Of a stretch of DNA of 64,000 nt, positions 56,312 to 64,000 are shown in pieces (position 1 is the first letter of the stretch; every line of letters begins with the position of its first letter). The notes under the pieces are model-generated. The model was given only the letters and a program-made list of their open reading frames with translations. It was not told the origin of the DNA and made no database searches. A program made the position numbers and the translations under genes. Source of the stretch: Rhodococcus sp. AW25M09. Lineage in GTDB: Bacteria; Actinomycetota; Actinomycetes; Mycobacteriales; Mycobacteriaceae. Location of the stretch: positions 21,114 to 85,113 of the forward strand of contig NZ_CAPS01000069.1 of NCBI RefSeq assembly GCF_000333955.1. Reading direction: 5' to 3'.

Positions 56312-57601
56312 GTGAACGATTCATCCGACGTCACGTACGTCACTGCACTTGGACCGGACGACGCTGCAGGACGGGCCGCTCCCGGCCTGGCTCGGTACCC
56401 CGACGTACCGAACAGCACGCCGATCACGTTCACCGACGGGGAGTACGCCACCCGACTCGCTGCCGTGCGTGAGCGCATGGCGTCGCAGAACCTGACGGCG
56501 CTCATCGTCACCGATCCCGCGAACCTCTACTACCTGCTCGGCTACAACGCGCTGTCGTTCTACACCCCGCAGATGCTCTACGTGCCGCTCGAAGGCGAGA
56601 TGTACTTCTTTGCTCGCGAGATGGATGCCAACGGCGCGTTCCGCACGTCGTGGCTGCCCCAGGATCGGACGTTCGGCTACCCGGAGACGTTCGTGCAGCG
56701 CAAGGACACTCATCCGTTCGTCTGGGTTGCCGCCAAGCTGCGCGAACTGGGGCTGGTGAACAATTTCGAGCACGGCCAGGTGGGTCTCGAGATGGACTCG
56801 TACTACTTCAGCCCCAAGGCGTTCGAGGCACTGGTGAAGTCTCTACCCGAATATCGCTTCACCGACTCCTACGAACTCGTCAACTGGGTGCGAGTGGTGA
56901 AATCTGCGGCGGAGATCGCGCTCATGCGCGGTGCCGCCGAGGTGTGCGAATCGGCGATGTCGGCTGCCTATCAGGCAATCTCGGTCGGGGAGCGACAGTG
57001 TGACGCGGCTGCGGCGATCATGAACGCGCAGGTGCGCGGCACCGCGCACTTCGGCGGCGATCATCCTGCCATCGTGCCGATGCTGCCCACCGGGGCCGGA
57101 GCCGACACCCCGCATCTGACGTGGTCGGATCAGTCGTTCATCCGCGGCGAGACCACCGTCATCGAATTGGCGGGTGTCTTCCGGCGCTATCACATACCGA
57201 TGGCACGTACTATCGTGCTCGGAAAGCCAAGTCCGCGTTTGGATTACCTGGCGAAGTCCACTGGGGAAGCCTTGAACGAGGTGCTCGCGATCGTGCGGGC
57301 CGGCGTGACCGCGACCGATCTGGCGCAGGTATGGAACGCCAGCCTGGCCAAGCACGGACTGCACAAACCGTCGCGCATCGGCTACTCGATCGGCATCGCG
57401 TACGCCCCCGACTGGGGCGAGCGCACCGTGAGCCTGCGGACCGACGACGAGACGGTGCTCGCCGAGAACATGACGTTCCACGTCATCGGCGGAATGTGGA
57501 TGGACGACTACGGATACGAGGTGTCCGAGGCCGTCCGCGTGACCGAGACCGGCGTCGAAACCTTCACCGCGTACCCCCGAGAACTACTGACGAAGGAGTG
57601 A
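56312..57601 (+). CDS. M24-family hydrolase, probable ectoine hydrolase (EutD/DoeA type)
   Basis: A 429-residue creatinase/prolidase-fold protein. It matches what I know of EutD/DoeA along its length: NLYYLLGYNALSFY, REMDANGAFRTSWLP, ELVNWVRVVKSAAEI, GGDHPAIVPMLPTG, GYSIGIAYAPDWGERTVSLR, MTFHVIGGMW. Four of five M24 metal ligands are missing (for example GYSIG instead of GHGIG and HVIGG instead of TIEPG), as in EutD/DoeA, so it is not a metallopeptidase. The reaction would open ectoine to N-alpha-acetyl-diaminobutyrate. An extra 40 N-terminal residues precede the family core. GTG 56312 has AGGGGG five bases upstream; GTG 56306 lies inside that site. Confidence 0.78.
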   Translation: MNDSSDVTYVTALGPDDAAGRAAPGLARYPDVPNSTPITFTDGEYATRLAAVRERMASQNLTALIVTDPANLYYLLGYNALSFYTPQMLYVPLEGEMYFFAREMDANGAFRTSWLPQDRTFGYPETFVQRKDTHPFVWVAAKLRELGLVNNFEHGQVGLEMDSYYFSPKAFEALVKSLPEYRFTDSYELVNWVRVVKSAAEIALMRGAAEVCESAMSAAYQAISVGERQCDAAAAIMNAQVRGTAHFGGDHPAIVPMLPTGAGADTPHLTWSDQSFIRGETTVIELAGVFRRYHIPMARTIVLGKPSPRLDYLAKSTGEALNEVLAIVRAGVTATDLAQVWNASLAKHGLHKPSRIGYSIGIAYAPDWGERTVSLRTDDETVLAENMTFHVIGGMWMDDYGYEVSEAVRVTETGVETFTAYPRELLTKE

Positions 57602-57604
57602 GAC

Positions 57605-58870
57605 ATGATCGCATCTACTCGAGGTCGTTCCGCAGGCTCCTCTCCTACCACCAATATCCCCTGGGCCCTTCGGACCGACAAGCTGACGGGTTCGGTGATC
57701 GATTCGTCGACATCGCTCCTCGCTGCACAGAAGCACGACATCGTCCGTTTCGCGATGGGATCTCCTGCCGCCGAGACTGTCCCGGCCGCGGCGTTCACCG
57801 AGATCGCCGGGAGCGTCCTGACTGCGGATGCATTCGATTACGGTGCCACCGAAGGTGATCCCGGCTTGATGGATGCGTTGCTCGCGTATCTGGAGTCGGT
57901 GGGAGAGCCCACGTCCGAAGATCGGGTGGTGATCACCTCCGGCGGAATGCAGGGCCTCGACATCGCGTGCAAGCTGTTCGTCGATCCGGGCGACTTGGTG
58001 ATCGTCGAGAGTCCCACGTACACCAACGGAACCGCCACTGTGCTCAGCTACGGGGGAGACATCCTCGAGGCCCCGATGGACAGTGACGGACTGATCGTCG
58101 AGGCATTGCCCGAGCTCGTCGAGCGCGCGGGCCGGCTACCGAAAATGATCTACGTGATCCCCAACTTTCAGAATCCGTCCGGGGTGACCATGTCGCTCGA
58201 GCGCCGTCAGCTGTTGATCGAACTGGCGCATCGCTGGGGCTCGGTCATTCTGGACGACGACCCGTACGGTCTGCTCCGGTTCTCGGGGGAATCCATTCCC
58301 AGTTTCAACGCCCTCAGTCCGAACGACCCGCTGATCTTCTCCGTACGCACCTTCTCGAAGATGATCGCGCCTGGGCTGCGGGTGGGCTGGGTCGATGCCG
58401 CACCCGAAGCGCGGCAACTGATCATCAACGCCAAGCAGGCAATGGACACGTGCACCAACCTGCCTGCGCAGCGGATGGTGGCCGAGTACATTCGGCGCGG
58501 ATTGCTCGACGAGCACCTTCGGTCGCTGGCGTCGGTGTACCTGCCGCGCAAGATCGCGATGCAGAACAGCATCGACAAGCACTTCGGGGCTTCGATGTCG
58601 ACGACCGATCCGGAGGGCGGATTCTTCCTCTGGGCGACGTTGCGTGGCAACGATGTCGACTTCTCGACCCAGGACCTGTTCGAGACGGCCCTGGCCGAAG
58701 GAGTGGCCTACATACCGGGACCGGCGCTGTCGGTAGGCGGTAAATTCCACGATTCGTTGCGGCTGTGCTTCGCGTCGTCGACGCCCGAGCGTATCGAAGA
58801 GGGAATCAGAAGACTCGCTGTGGCAGTGGAGAAGTCCAAGCACCTGCTCGCCTCCGACCCCACTCGATGA
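57605..58870 (+). CDS. Fold-type I aminotransferase (2-aminoadipate transaminase-like)
   Basis: A 421-residue PLP aminotransferase of the LysN/MocR C-domain type, without a DNA-binding domain. VITSGGMQGLDIACKLF, YVIPNFQNPSGVTMSLERRQ, ILDDDPYGLLRF and the PLP lysine in VRTFSKMIAPGLRVGW near residue 250 are intact. Aminotransferases of this class accompany ectoine-use genes in other bacteria, where they may deaminate aspartate or diaminobutyrate; the substrate here is not determined. AAGGAG precedes ATG 57605; the end overlaps the M20 start by 4 bases. Confidence 0.82.
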   Translation: MIASTRGRSAGSSPTTNIPWALRTDKLTGSVIDSSTSLLAAQKHDIVRFAMGSPAAETVPAAAFTEIAGSVLTADAFDYGATEGDPGLMDALLAYLESVGEPTSEDRVVITSGGMQGLDIACKLFVDPGDLVIVESPTYTNGTATVLSYGGDILEAPMDSDGLIVEALPELVERAGRLPKMIYVIPNFQNPSGVTMSLERRQLLIELAHRWGSVILDDDPYGLLRFSGESIPSFNALSPNDPLIFSVRTFSKMIAPGLRVGWVDAAPEARQLIINAKQAMDTCTNLPAQRMVAEYIRRGLLDEHLRSLASVYLPRKIAMQNSIDKHFGASMSTTDPEGGFFLWATLRGNDVDFSTQDLFETALAEGVAYIPGPALSVGGKFHDSLRLCFASSTPERIEEGIRRLAVAVEKSKHLLASDPTR

Positions 58871-60072
58871 CGGTTTCGAATGACGAACAGGCCCTGCTCG
58901 ACTCGATCGACGGGCAGGACATCGTCTCTCTGACTGCGGCATTGATCGACGCAGGCGGTGAGAACCCGGGGGACACCGAGGAGAAGACCGCGCAGGTACT
59001 TGCCGATCACTGTCGCGCGGCGGGTTTCGATGTTCGGATCGTCGAGGTGGCTCCGGGTCGGCCCAACGTGATCGTGTCCATCGGATCGGACGAGCGGCCC
59101 GGAATTCTGTTCGTCGGCCACTCCGACGTGGTGCCGGCGGGATCCGGTTGGACCGCCGATCCCTTCTCCGCCCTGGTCCGCGACGGCAGAATCGTCGGTC
59201 GCGGGGCCTGCGACATGAAGGGCGGCCTCGCTGCGGTTGTCGCGGCAATGACAGCGGTGTTGCGGGCAGGTCTCGCGGACGAGCATCCGATGACGTTGGC
59301 GTGCTTGGTCGACGAAGAGGACACCGGTCTGGGCATTCGTGCCTTCGTCGCCGAACCCGCACCTCGGAGCTACAGCCACTGTGTGGTGGCCGAACCGACG
59401 AATCTGGTGACCATTTTCGGTTGCCGAGGAGCTGCGAACCTCGAGATCGACGTTCGAGGCCGGTCCGCGCATGCGGGGCAGCCACGCAACGGAGTCAACG
59501 CTATCTCTGCCGCAGCGCGGATCATCGCACTCATCGAGGATTCTCAGTCCGAGTTGGACGCGCACCCCGACCCCGATTTGGGTCCCGCCACCTGGAATGT
59601 GGGGACGATAACCGGGGGCACCGGCACCTCGATGGTCGCCGATCGGTGCGTTGTCACAGTCGACAGACGTCTGCTGCCCGGCGAAAGTGCGGCCGAAGTA
59701 GTTCAGGATCTGCGATCACGTATCGAATCCGCCGGCGTCAACGGCTCCGGTATCGACGTCGAGATCGGAATTTCGATGGAAATGCCGGGCTTCCTGACCA
59801 GCGTGCAGGACGGATTGGTCAGCACCGCAGTGCAATCGGTCCGTGACACCGGGTCCGAGATACTCGGCCGTTCCACTGACATCTGGACCGCATCGTGCGA
59901 TGGTGGTTTTGTGGCACAACAGATGGGTACCCCAACTATCGTGCTTGGTCCAGGAGATATCGAAGGCCAGGCGCATCGCCCGGACGAATCCGTCGCGGTG
60001 CAGCAATTGATCGACAGCGCACGGGCGTACGCGTCGATCGCCATGAGAATCGGTGCTCCACCAGCTCCTTGA
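58867..60072 (+). CDS. M20-family deacetylase/peptidase (ArgE/DapE-like)
   Basis: A 401-residue two-zinc amidohydrolase. Metal ligands are visible in FVGHSDVVP (His), GRGACDMKGGLAAV (Asp), LVDEEDTGLG (catalytic Glu and ligand Glu), and the C-terminal His in GQAHRPDESV. The small dimerisation domain begins at GCRGAANLEIDVRGRSAHAG. In this run it is best placed to remove the acetyl group from N-alpha-acetyl-diaminobutyrate, the job done elsewhere by DoeB/EutE, which belongs to a different family. That role is inference from context. Confidence 0.8.
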   Translation: MTVSNDEQALLDSIDGQDIVSLTAALIDAGGENPGDTEEKTAQVLADHCRAAGFDVRIVEVAPGRPNVIVSIGSDERPGILFVGHSDVVPAGSGWTADPFSALVRDGRIVGRGACDMKGGLAAVVAAMTAVLRAGLADEHPMTLACLVDEEDTGLGIRAFVAEPAPRSYSHCVVAEPTNLVTIFGCRGAANLEIDVRGRSAHAGQPRNGVNAISAAARIIALIEDSQSELDAHPDPDLGPATWNVGTITGGTGTSMVADRCVVTVDRRLLPGESAAEVVQDLRSRIESAGVNGSGIDVEIGISMEMPGFLTSVQDGLVSTAVQSVRDTGSEILGRSTDIWTASCDGGFVAQQMGTPTIVLGPGDIEGQAHRPDESVAVQQLIDSARAYASIAMRIGAPPAP

Positions 60073-60183
60073 CTCCCCACGCGGGGGTAGGCGGAAATCG
60101 ATACCCCGCGCAGTCGTAATGTCGAACGCTGCGAAGTACCAAACCGACGCTCCATGTTGTCGAAAAGCGAGAGGTATTGGACC

Positions 60184-61605
60184 GTGACCGAAACATCATC
60201 ATCTCCGACGGGATATCCGCCGAGCACCGCCACCCTGAGCCCGGACGAGACCAAGATTTTGCACCGAGCCATCGGTGGCTCCGCACTCGGCAACGCTGTC
60301 GAGTGGTTCGACTACGCGGTCTACGGCTACCTCGCCGTCTACATCGCGGCCAACTTCTTTCCGTCCGATGACGGTGGAGCAAGCCTGCTCTCCACTTTCG
60401 CCGTCCTGGCCGCGTCGTTCATCATTCGCCCCATCGGCGGTATCGTCCTCGGCCCGCTGGGTGACCGCATCGGGCGTCAGAAAGTGCTCGTACTGACCGT
60501 CACCATGATGTCGATCGCCACGGCACTGATCGGCGTGCTGCCGACGTTCGACACCATCGGTATCGGCGCACCATTGTTGCTGCTCGCCTGCCGGTTGGTG
60601 CAGGGCTTCTCCACCGGAGGTGAGTACGGCGGCGCGGCGGTGTTCATGGCCGAATATGCCCCGGACAAGCGCCGAGGATTCTTCGGATCGTTCCTCGAAT
60701 TCGGCACCCTCGCCGGCACCGTGGGCGGTGCCACTCTGTGCACCCTGCTCAACCTCGGCCTCGGCGACGACACCATGGAGGCCTGGGGCTGGCGTATTCC
60801 GTTCCTGGTGACGCTGCCGCTGGGTATGGTCGCGCTCTGGCTGCGGACCCGGCTGGAGGATTCTCCGGTGTTCGCCGAGGCCAAGGAAGAAGGCGACACG
60901 GTCGACGACGGTGAAGGCGGAGCCATCGCCTCGCTCAAGACCACCATGACCTACTGGCAGCGGATCCTGATTCTGATGGGCTTCGTGCTGCTACTGAACA
61001 TCGCGTACTACACCGTGCTTACCTTCCTGCCCTCGTACCTCAGCGACACCCTGGGGCACAGCACCACTCAGTCCAACTTCACCCTCGTGGTGATCATGCT
61101 GATCATGATGGCGATCATCAACCCCATCGGAGCGCTCTCCGACCGGGTCGGGCGCAAGCCGTTGCTGCTGACAGCATGCGTCGGATATTTCGTGTTCAGC
61201 GTCCCGCTGTTCCTGCTGATCATCAACGCCGGATTGATCGGCCAGACCATCGGCCTGCTCGGTCTCGGGCTGCTGCTGGTCATCATGACCTCATGTGTGT
61301 CCTCGACCCTGCCTGCGCTCTTCCCGACGCAGGTGCGCTACGGCTCGTTCGCCATCGGCTACAACGTCTCCACGTCTTTGTTCGGCGGTACTGCTCCGCT
61401 GATCCTGACGTTCCTGATCGACCGGACGGGCTCGAACCTGATCCCGGGCTGGTACATGATGATTGCGGCGGCCGTCGCGTTCGTGCCGATCCTGTTGATG
61501 CCCGAGACTGCAGGGCGTTCGCTACGCGGAACTCAGTGCCCCGGTGACAACGACGACGAGGTGGCTGCGTCCGGCGTCGAACTCGTCGGATACAAGAAGA
61601 AATAG
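60184..61605 (+). CDS. Metabolite:H+ symporter, ProP-type osmolyte transporter
   Basis: A 473-residue MFS protein of the MHS subgroup with 12 predicted helices. It resembles E. coli ProP in many places: GNAVEWFDYAVYGYLAVY, FIIRPIGGIVLGPLGDRIGRQK, RLVQGFSTGGEYGGAAVFMAEYAP, WGWRIPF and the end MPETAGRSLRGTQCP. ProP takes up proline, betaine and ectoine. The C-terminal coiled coil that E. coli ProP uses for osmosensing is absent; only 25 polar residues follow. Uptake of ectoine for the adjacent catabolic genes is the likely role. GTG 60184 follows GAGAGG. Confidence 0.82.
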   Translation: MTETSSSPTGYPPSTATLSPDETKILHRAIGGSALGNAVEWFDYAVYGYLAVYIAANFFPSDDGGASLLSTFAVLAASFIIRPIGGIVLGPLGDRIGRQKVLVLTVTMMSIATALIGVLPTFDTIGIGAPLLLLACRLVQGFSTGGEYGGAAVFMAEYAPDKRRGFFGSFLEFGTLAGTVGGATLCTLLNLGLGDDTMEAWGWRIPFLVTLPLGMVALWLRTRLEDSPVFAEAKEEGDTVDDGEGGAIASLKTTMTYWQRILILMGFVLLLNIAYYTVLTFLPSYLSDTLGHSTTQSNFTLVVIMLIMMAIINPIGALSDRVGRKPLLLTACVGYFVFSVPLFLLIINAGLIGQTIGLLGLGLLLVIMTSCVSSTLPALFPTQVRYGSFAIGYNVSTSLFGGTAPLILTFLIDRTGSNLIPGWYMMIAAAVAFVPILLMPETAGRSLRGTQCPGDNDDEVAASGVELVGYKKK

Positions 61606-62561
61606 TGGCACCGGTTCTCGTCGTCCTCTACGCCGACGACCTTCCGGACGGCCTCGATGCGATCGAGGAGGTCGCCGACGTCCGGTACGCCACGGCGGAC
61701 ACCCTCGGTGATGCAGTCGATGGTGCAGATGCGCTGCTGCTGTGGGACTTCTTCTCTCCCGCAGTCGAATCTGCGTGGCCTCGCTGCGGGTCGCTGAAAT
61801 GGATCCACATCGCGGCCGCCGGAGTCGACTCGTTGATGTTCGACGAGTTGGTCGAATCCGACGTGGTCGTCACCAATTCGCGGGGAGTGTTCGATCGACC
61901 GATCGCGGAATTCGTGCTTGCGCAGATCCTCGCGTTCGCCAAGGACTCCGAACGCTCGCGCGCACTGCAGCACTCGAAGATCTGGCAGCATCGTGAGACC
62001 GAGCGCATCGACGGTGCTCACGCGATGATCGTCGGTACCGGAGCAATAGGTCGTGCCATCGCGAACCTACTGACCGCAGTGGGAATGTCGGTGTCGGGAG
62101 TGGGTCGAACGGCGCGTGAGGGCGATACCGACTTCGGAACCGTGCATGCCAGCGACCATCTGGCGGACGTCGCTTCGGGAGCAGATTACTTGGTGCTGGT
62201 CGCCCCACTGACAGACAAGACGCGGGGGCTGGTCGACGATTCGGTGTTGGCGGCGATGAAGCCCGGATCGCGCCTGGTCAACGTGGGCCGCGGGGAGCTG
62301 CTCGATGCCGACGCGCTGCTGACGCATCTCGGTAGCGGACACATTGCCGGTGCCGCGCTCGACGTGTTCGAGACCGAGCCGCTCTCGGCCGACCATCCGT
62401 TGTGGACGGCCGAGAACGTGGTCGTCACTCCGCACATGAGCGGCGATGCCGCCGGGTGGAAGCGGCGGCTCGCAGAAGTGTTCGCCGACAACGCACATCG
62501 GTATTTTCGCGGCGAACCCCTGCTCAACGTCGTGGACAAGAAACTCGGCTTCGTGCCCTGA
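61605..62561 (+). CDS. D-2-hydroxyacid dehydrogenase family protein
   Basis: A 318-residue NAD(P)-dependent dehydrogenase. The Rossmann motif is VGTGAIGRAIANLL near residue 145; the catalytic Arg is in NVGRGELLDADAL, Glu in VFETEPLSADHPLW and His in VTPHMSGDA. The N-terminal substrate domain is rather short. Substrate unknown: it could reduce or oxidise a 2-keto/2-hydroxy acid formed when an amino acid loses its amino group. GTG 61605 overlaps the transporter stop by one base. It is last gene of the run and converges on the OYE gene with 13 bp between. Confidence 0.85.
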   Translation: MAPVLVVLYADDLPDGLDAIEEVADVRYATADTLGDAVDGADALLLWDFFSPAVESAWPRCGSLKWIHIAAAGVDSLMFDELVESDVVVTNSRGVFDRPIAEFVLAQILAFAKDSERSRALQHSKIWQHRETERIDGAHAMIVGTGAIGRAIANLLTAVGMSVSGVGRTAREGDTDFGTVHASDHLADVASGADYLVLVAPLTDKTRGLVDDSVLAAMKPGSRLVNVGRGELLDADALLTHLGSGHIAGAALDVFETEPLSADHPLWTAENVVVTPHMSGDAAGWKRRLAEVFADNAHRYFRGEPLLNVVDKKLGFVP

Positions 62562-62574
62562 CCCGTTCTGCCTG

Positions 62575-63714
62575 TCAGTAGGCCCGCTCGTATTGCGGAG
62601 CCACCGCCGGGATCATCTCCACGCCGAGTTCGCGGGCTGCGCGGCGCGGCCAGTACGGGTCGCGTAGCAGCTCGCGGGCCAGCAGGACAGCCGTCGCTTC
62701 ACCGAGCGAGACGATGTCCTCGGCCTGCTTGGGTTCGGTGATCATGCCGACCGCGGCGGCAGGCATCGTGGTCTCGTTCTGGATGCGCCGTGCGAAGGGA
62801 ACCTGGTAGCTGGGACCGACCGGAATCGAGGCGCGCACGTTGCCTCCGGTGGAGGTATCTACCAAGTCCACCCCGTGCTCGGTGAGAATCTGCGACAACG
62901 CGACAGTCTGACCCGAGGTCCAGCTCGCAGCCTCCAATTCGGCTGTGCGCTCTGCCCGATCTGCTGTCGGATCGGAACTGTCGGGCTCGTCCAGCCAGTC
63001 CGTTGCCGACAGTCGGACGAATACCGGAAGCTCCGCCGGCCACACCTCACGCACCGCGTCGACCACCTCTATCAGCAGTCGCGTGCGGCCTGCGAAATCT
63101 CCGCCGTACACGTCGGTGCGGGTGTTACTGGCGGGCGAGAGGAACTGGTGCAGTAGGTATCCGTGCGCGCCGTGGATCTCGGCGACCTGGAATCCGGCCT
63201 TCAGAGCGCGCTGCGCGGCGGTACGGAAGTCGTCGACGATCTTCGTGATGTCGGCGGCCGTTGCCTCCCGCGGTGTCGCGTAGTCACCGAACGCGACCGC
63301 GGAAGGCCCGACGGTCTCCCAGCTCCTCGGATCGTCCGAGGGGAGGGATTTGCCGCCCAACCACGGGGCCGCCGTCGACGCCTTGCGGCCCGCATGCGCC
63401 AACTGAATGCCCGGGACGGTACCGAGGGCGCTGATCTCGGCAACGATTTTCGCCAGCGCGTCGGCCTGGGCGTCGTTCCAGATCCCCAGGTCCGACGGGC
63501 TGATACGGCCCTCGGGGCTGACTGCGGTGGCTTCGGTGATGATCAGGCCGGCTCCGCCGACCGCCCGGCTCACCAGATGGGTGCGGTGCCAGTCGGCTGC
63601 GACTCCGACGTGCTCACCGGAGTCGTCGGCCGAGTACTGGCACATCGGAGCCATCCACACCCGGTTCGGAAAGGTCACGTTGCGCAGGGTCAGAGGCTCG
63701 AACAAGGCGCTCAC
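62575..63714 (-). CDS. NADH:flavin oxidoreductase, Old Yellow Enzyme family (YqjM type)
   Basis: A 379-residue FMN enzyme that reduces activated alkenes. The YqjM-class cysteine is in MAPMCQYSAD near residue 25, with the tyrosine after it. QLAHAGRKAS and AEIHGAHGYLLHQFLSP supply the active-site histidines and tyrosine. The phosphate-binding end includes ARELLRDPYWP. GTG 63714 begins MSALFEPLTLRNVTFPNR, the normal start, and has GGAGGAA nine bases before; an ATG at 63780 is in frame but adds an atypical acidic stretch. Physiological substrate unknown. Confidence 0.92.
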   Translation of the reverse strand: MSALFEPLTLRNVTFPNRVWMAPMCQYSADDSGEHVGVAADWHRTHLVSRAVGGAGLIITEATAVSPEGRISPSDLGIWNDAQADALAKIVAEISALGTVPGIQLAHAGRKASTAAPWLGGKSLPSDDPRSWETVGPSAVAFGDYATPREATAADITKIVDDFRTAAQRALKAGFQVAEIHGAHGYLLHQFLSPASNTRTDVYGGDFAGRTRLLIEVVDAVREVWPAELPVFVRLSATDWLDEPDSSDPTADRAERTAELEAASWTSGQTVALSQILTEHGVDLVDTSTGGNVRASIPVGPSYQVPFARRIQNETTMPAAAVGMITEPKQAEDIVSLGEATAVLLARELLRDPYWPRRAARELGVEMIPAVAPQYERAY

Positions 63715-63828
63715 GGGTGGTTCCTCCGGTTTGTCGGTGTCGACGTCGGTGACGTCGGTGATCTCCACGCTGTGCTGCAACGACGCGGCGATGCAGCTTC
63801 ATTCCCGGCCCCTATTAGTGTGTAGTTC

Positions 63829-64000
63829 ATGACTGCTTCCGTCTCGGCCGAATCGGTGCCCACGACTGTCGACGAGCGCGAGAACGTGCACGCTGCGGCC
63901 CGTCGTGCCCGGATTGCCTCGCGTTCGTTGGCGCTGCTGACGACCGCGGAGAAGGACGCTGCACTACACGCGGCCGCCGATGCGGTGGTTGCTGCTGCCG
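63829..64000 (+). CDS. proA: Gamma-glutamyl phosphate reductase, 5' part only
   Basis: The first 57 codons of what is probably proA, the second enzyme of proline synthesis, cut by the window end. The visible N-terminus (ENVHAAARRARIASRSLALLTTAEKDAALHAAADAVV) has the spacing and composition of ProA starts (A-x2-A..S..L..L....K..AL...A). It fits its expected chromosomal position after proB. The catalytic cysteine region lies outside the window, so the call is tentative. Confidence 0.72.
   Translation, partial: MTASVSAESVPTTVDERENVHAAARRARIASRSLALLTTAEKDAALHAAADAVVAAA

Overview
The window is GC-rich, densely coded actinobacterial chromosome, most likely Rhodococcus or a close relative. The order aglA / glbO / HNH protein / pepN / mycothiol reductase / rpiB / nei / tig / clpP1 / clpP2 / clpX, then valS / folC / ndk / rne / rplU / rpmA / obg / proB, follows the core order I know from Mycobacterium tuberculosis (about Rv2471 down to Rv2439). 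Mycothiol chemistry, two ClpP paralogues, many GTG starts and overlapping stop/start codons fit the same group. The genus is an inference; no 16S gene is present.

Layout. 1-10.8 kb: housekeeping genes (GH13 alpha-glucosidase cut by the window edge, cupin, truncated haemoglobin, MscS channel, HNH protein, a probable CtaJ-like oxidase subunit, aminopeptidase N, mycothiol-linked reductase, rpiB, nei). 10.8-15.8 kb: tRNA-Gly(TCC), tRNA-Pro(TGG), trigger factor and ClpP1-ClpP2-ClpX. 15.8-23.3 kb: the protocatechuate branch of the beta-ketoadipate pathway as two divergent units, pcaHGBLRF and pcaIJ, with a probable PcaR operator between them. 23.3-29.8 kb: fdhD, malQ, an RsbW-like anti-sigma factor with a SigF/SigB-type sigma factor, and an S9 peptidase. 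29.8-42.4 kb: valS-folC-DUF4233-ndk, rne, rplU-rpmA, obg-proB.

42.4-63.8 kb is the accessory part, lying between proB and proA. It holds a sirtuin, the ectoine biosynthesis genes, recQ, a VOC protein, an AraC-type regulator and ribokinase. Then come two co-oriented gene runs (49.8-56.2 and 56.3-62.6 kb). Their products match, step for step, a route for breaking ectoine down to aspartate: an EutD/DoeA-like hydrolase that has lost most M24 metal ligands, an M20 deacetylase, a class III transaminase, an aldehyde dehydrogenase and a ProP-type osmolyte transporter.

The most notable observations are these. (1) ectA and ectB form one uninterrupted reading frame (608 codons from the likely start) with full-length EctA and EctB parts, an apparent natural EctA-EctB fusion or stop-loss readthrough. 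(2) The same 14-bp palindrome GATTGTTGACAATC occurs about 30 bp upstream of the first gene of both catabolic runs, marking a two-operon regulon probably controlled by the GntR/FCD protein encoded at the end of the first run. (3) A perfect CRP/GlxR-type box lies upstream of ectA. Making and degrading the same osmolyte would thus be encoded within 20 kb, with different control sites.
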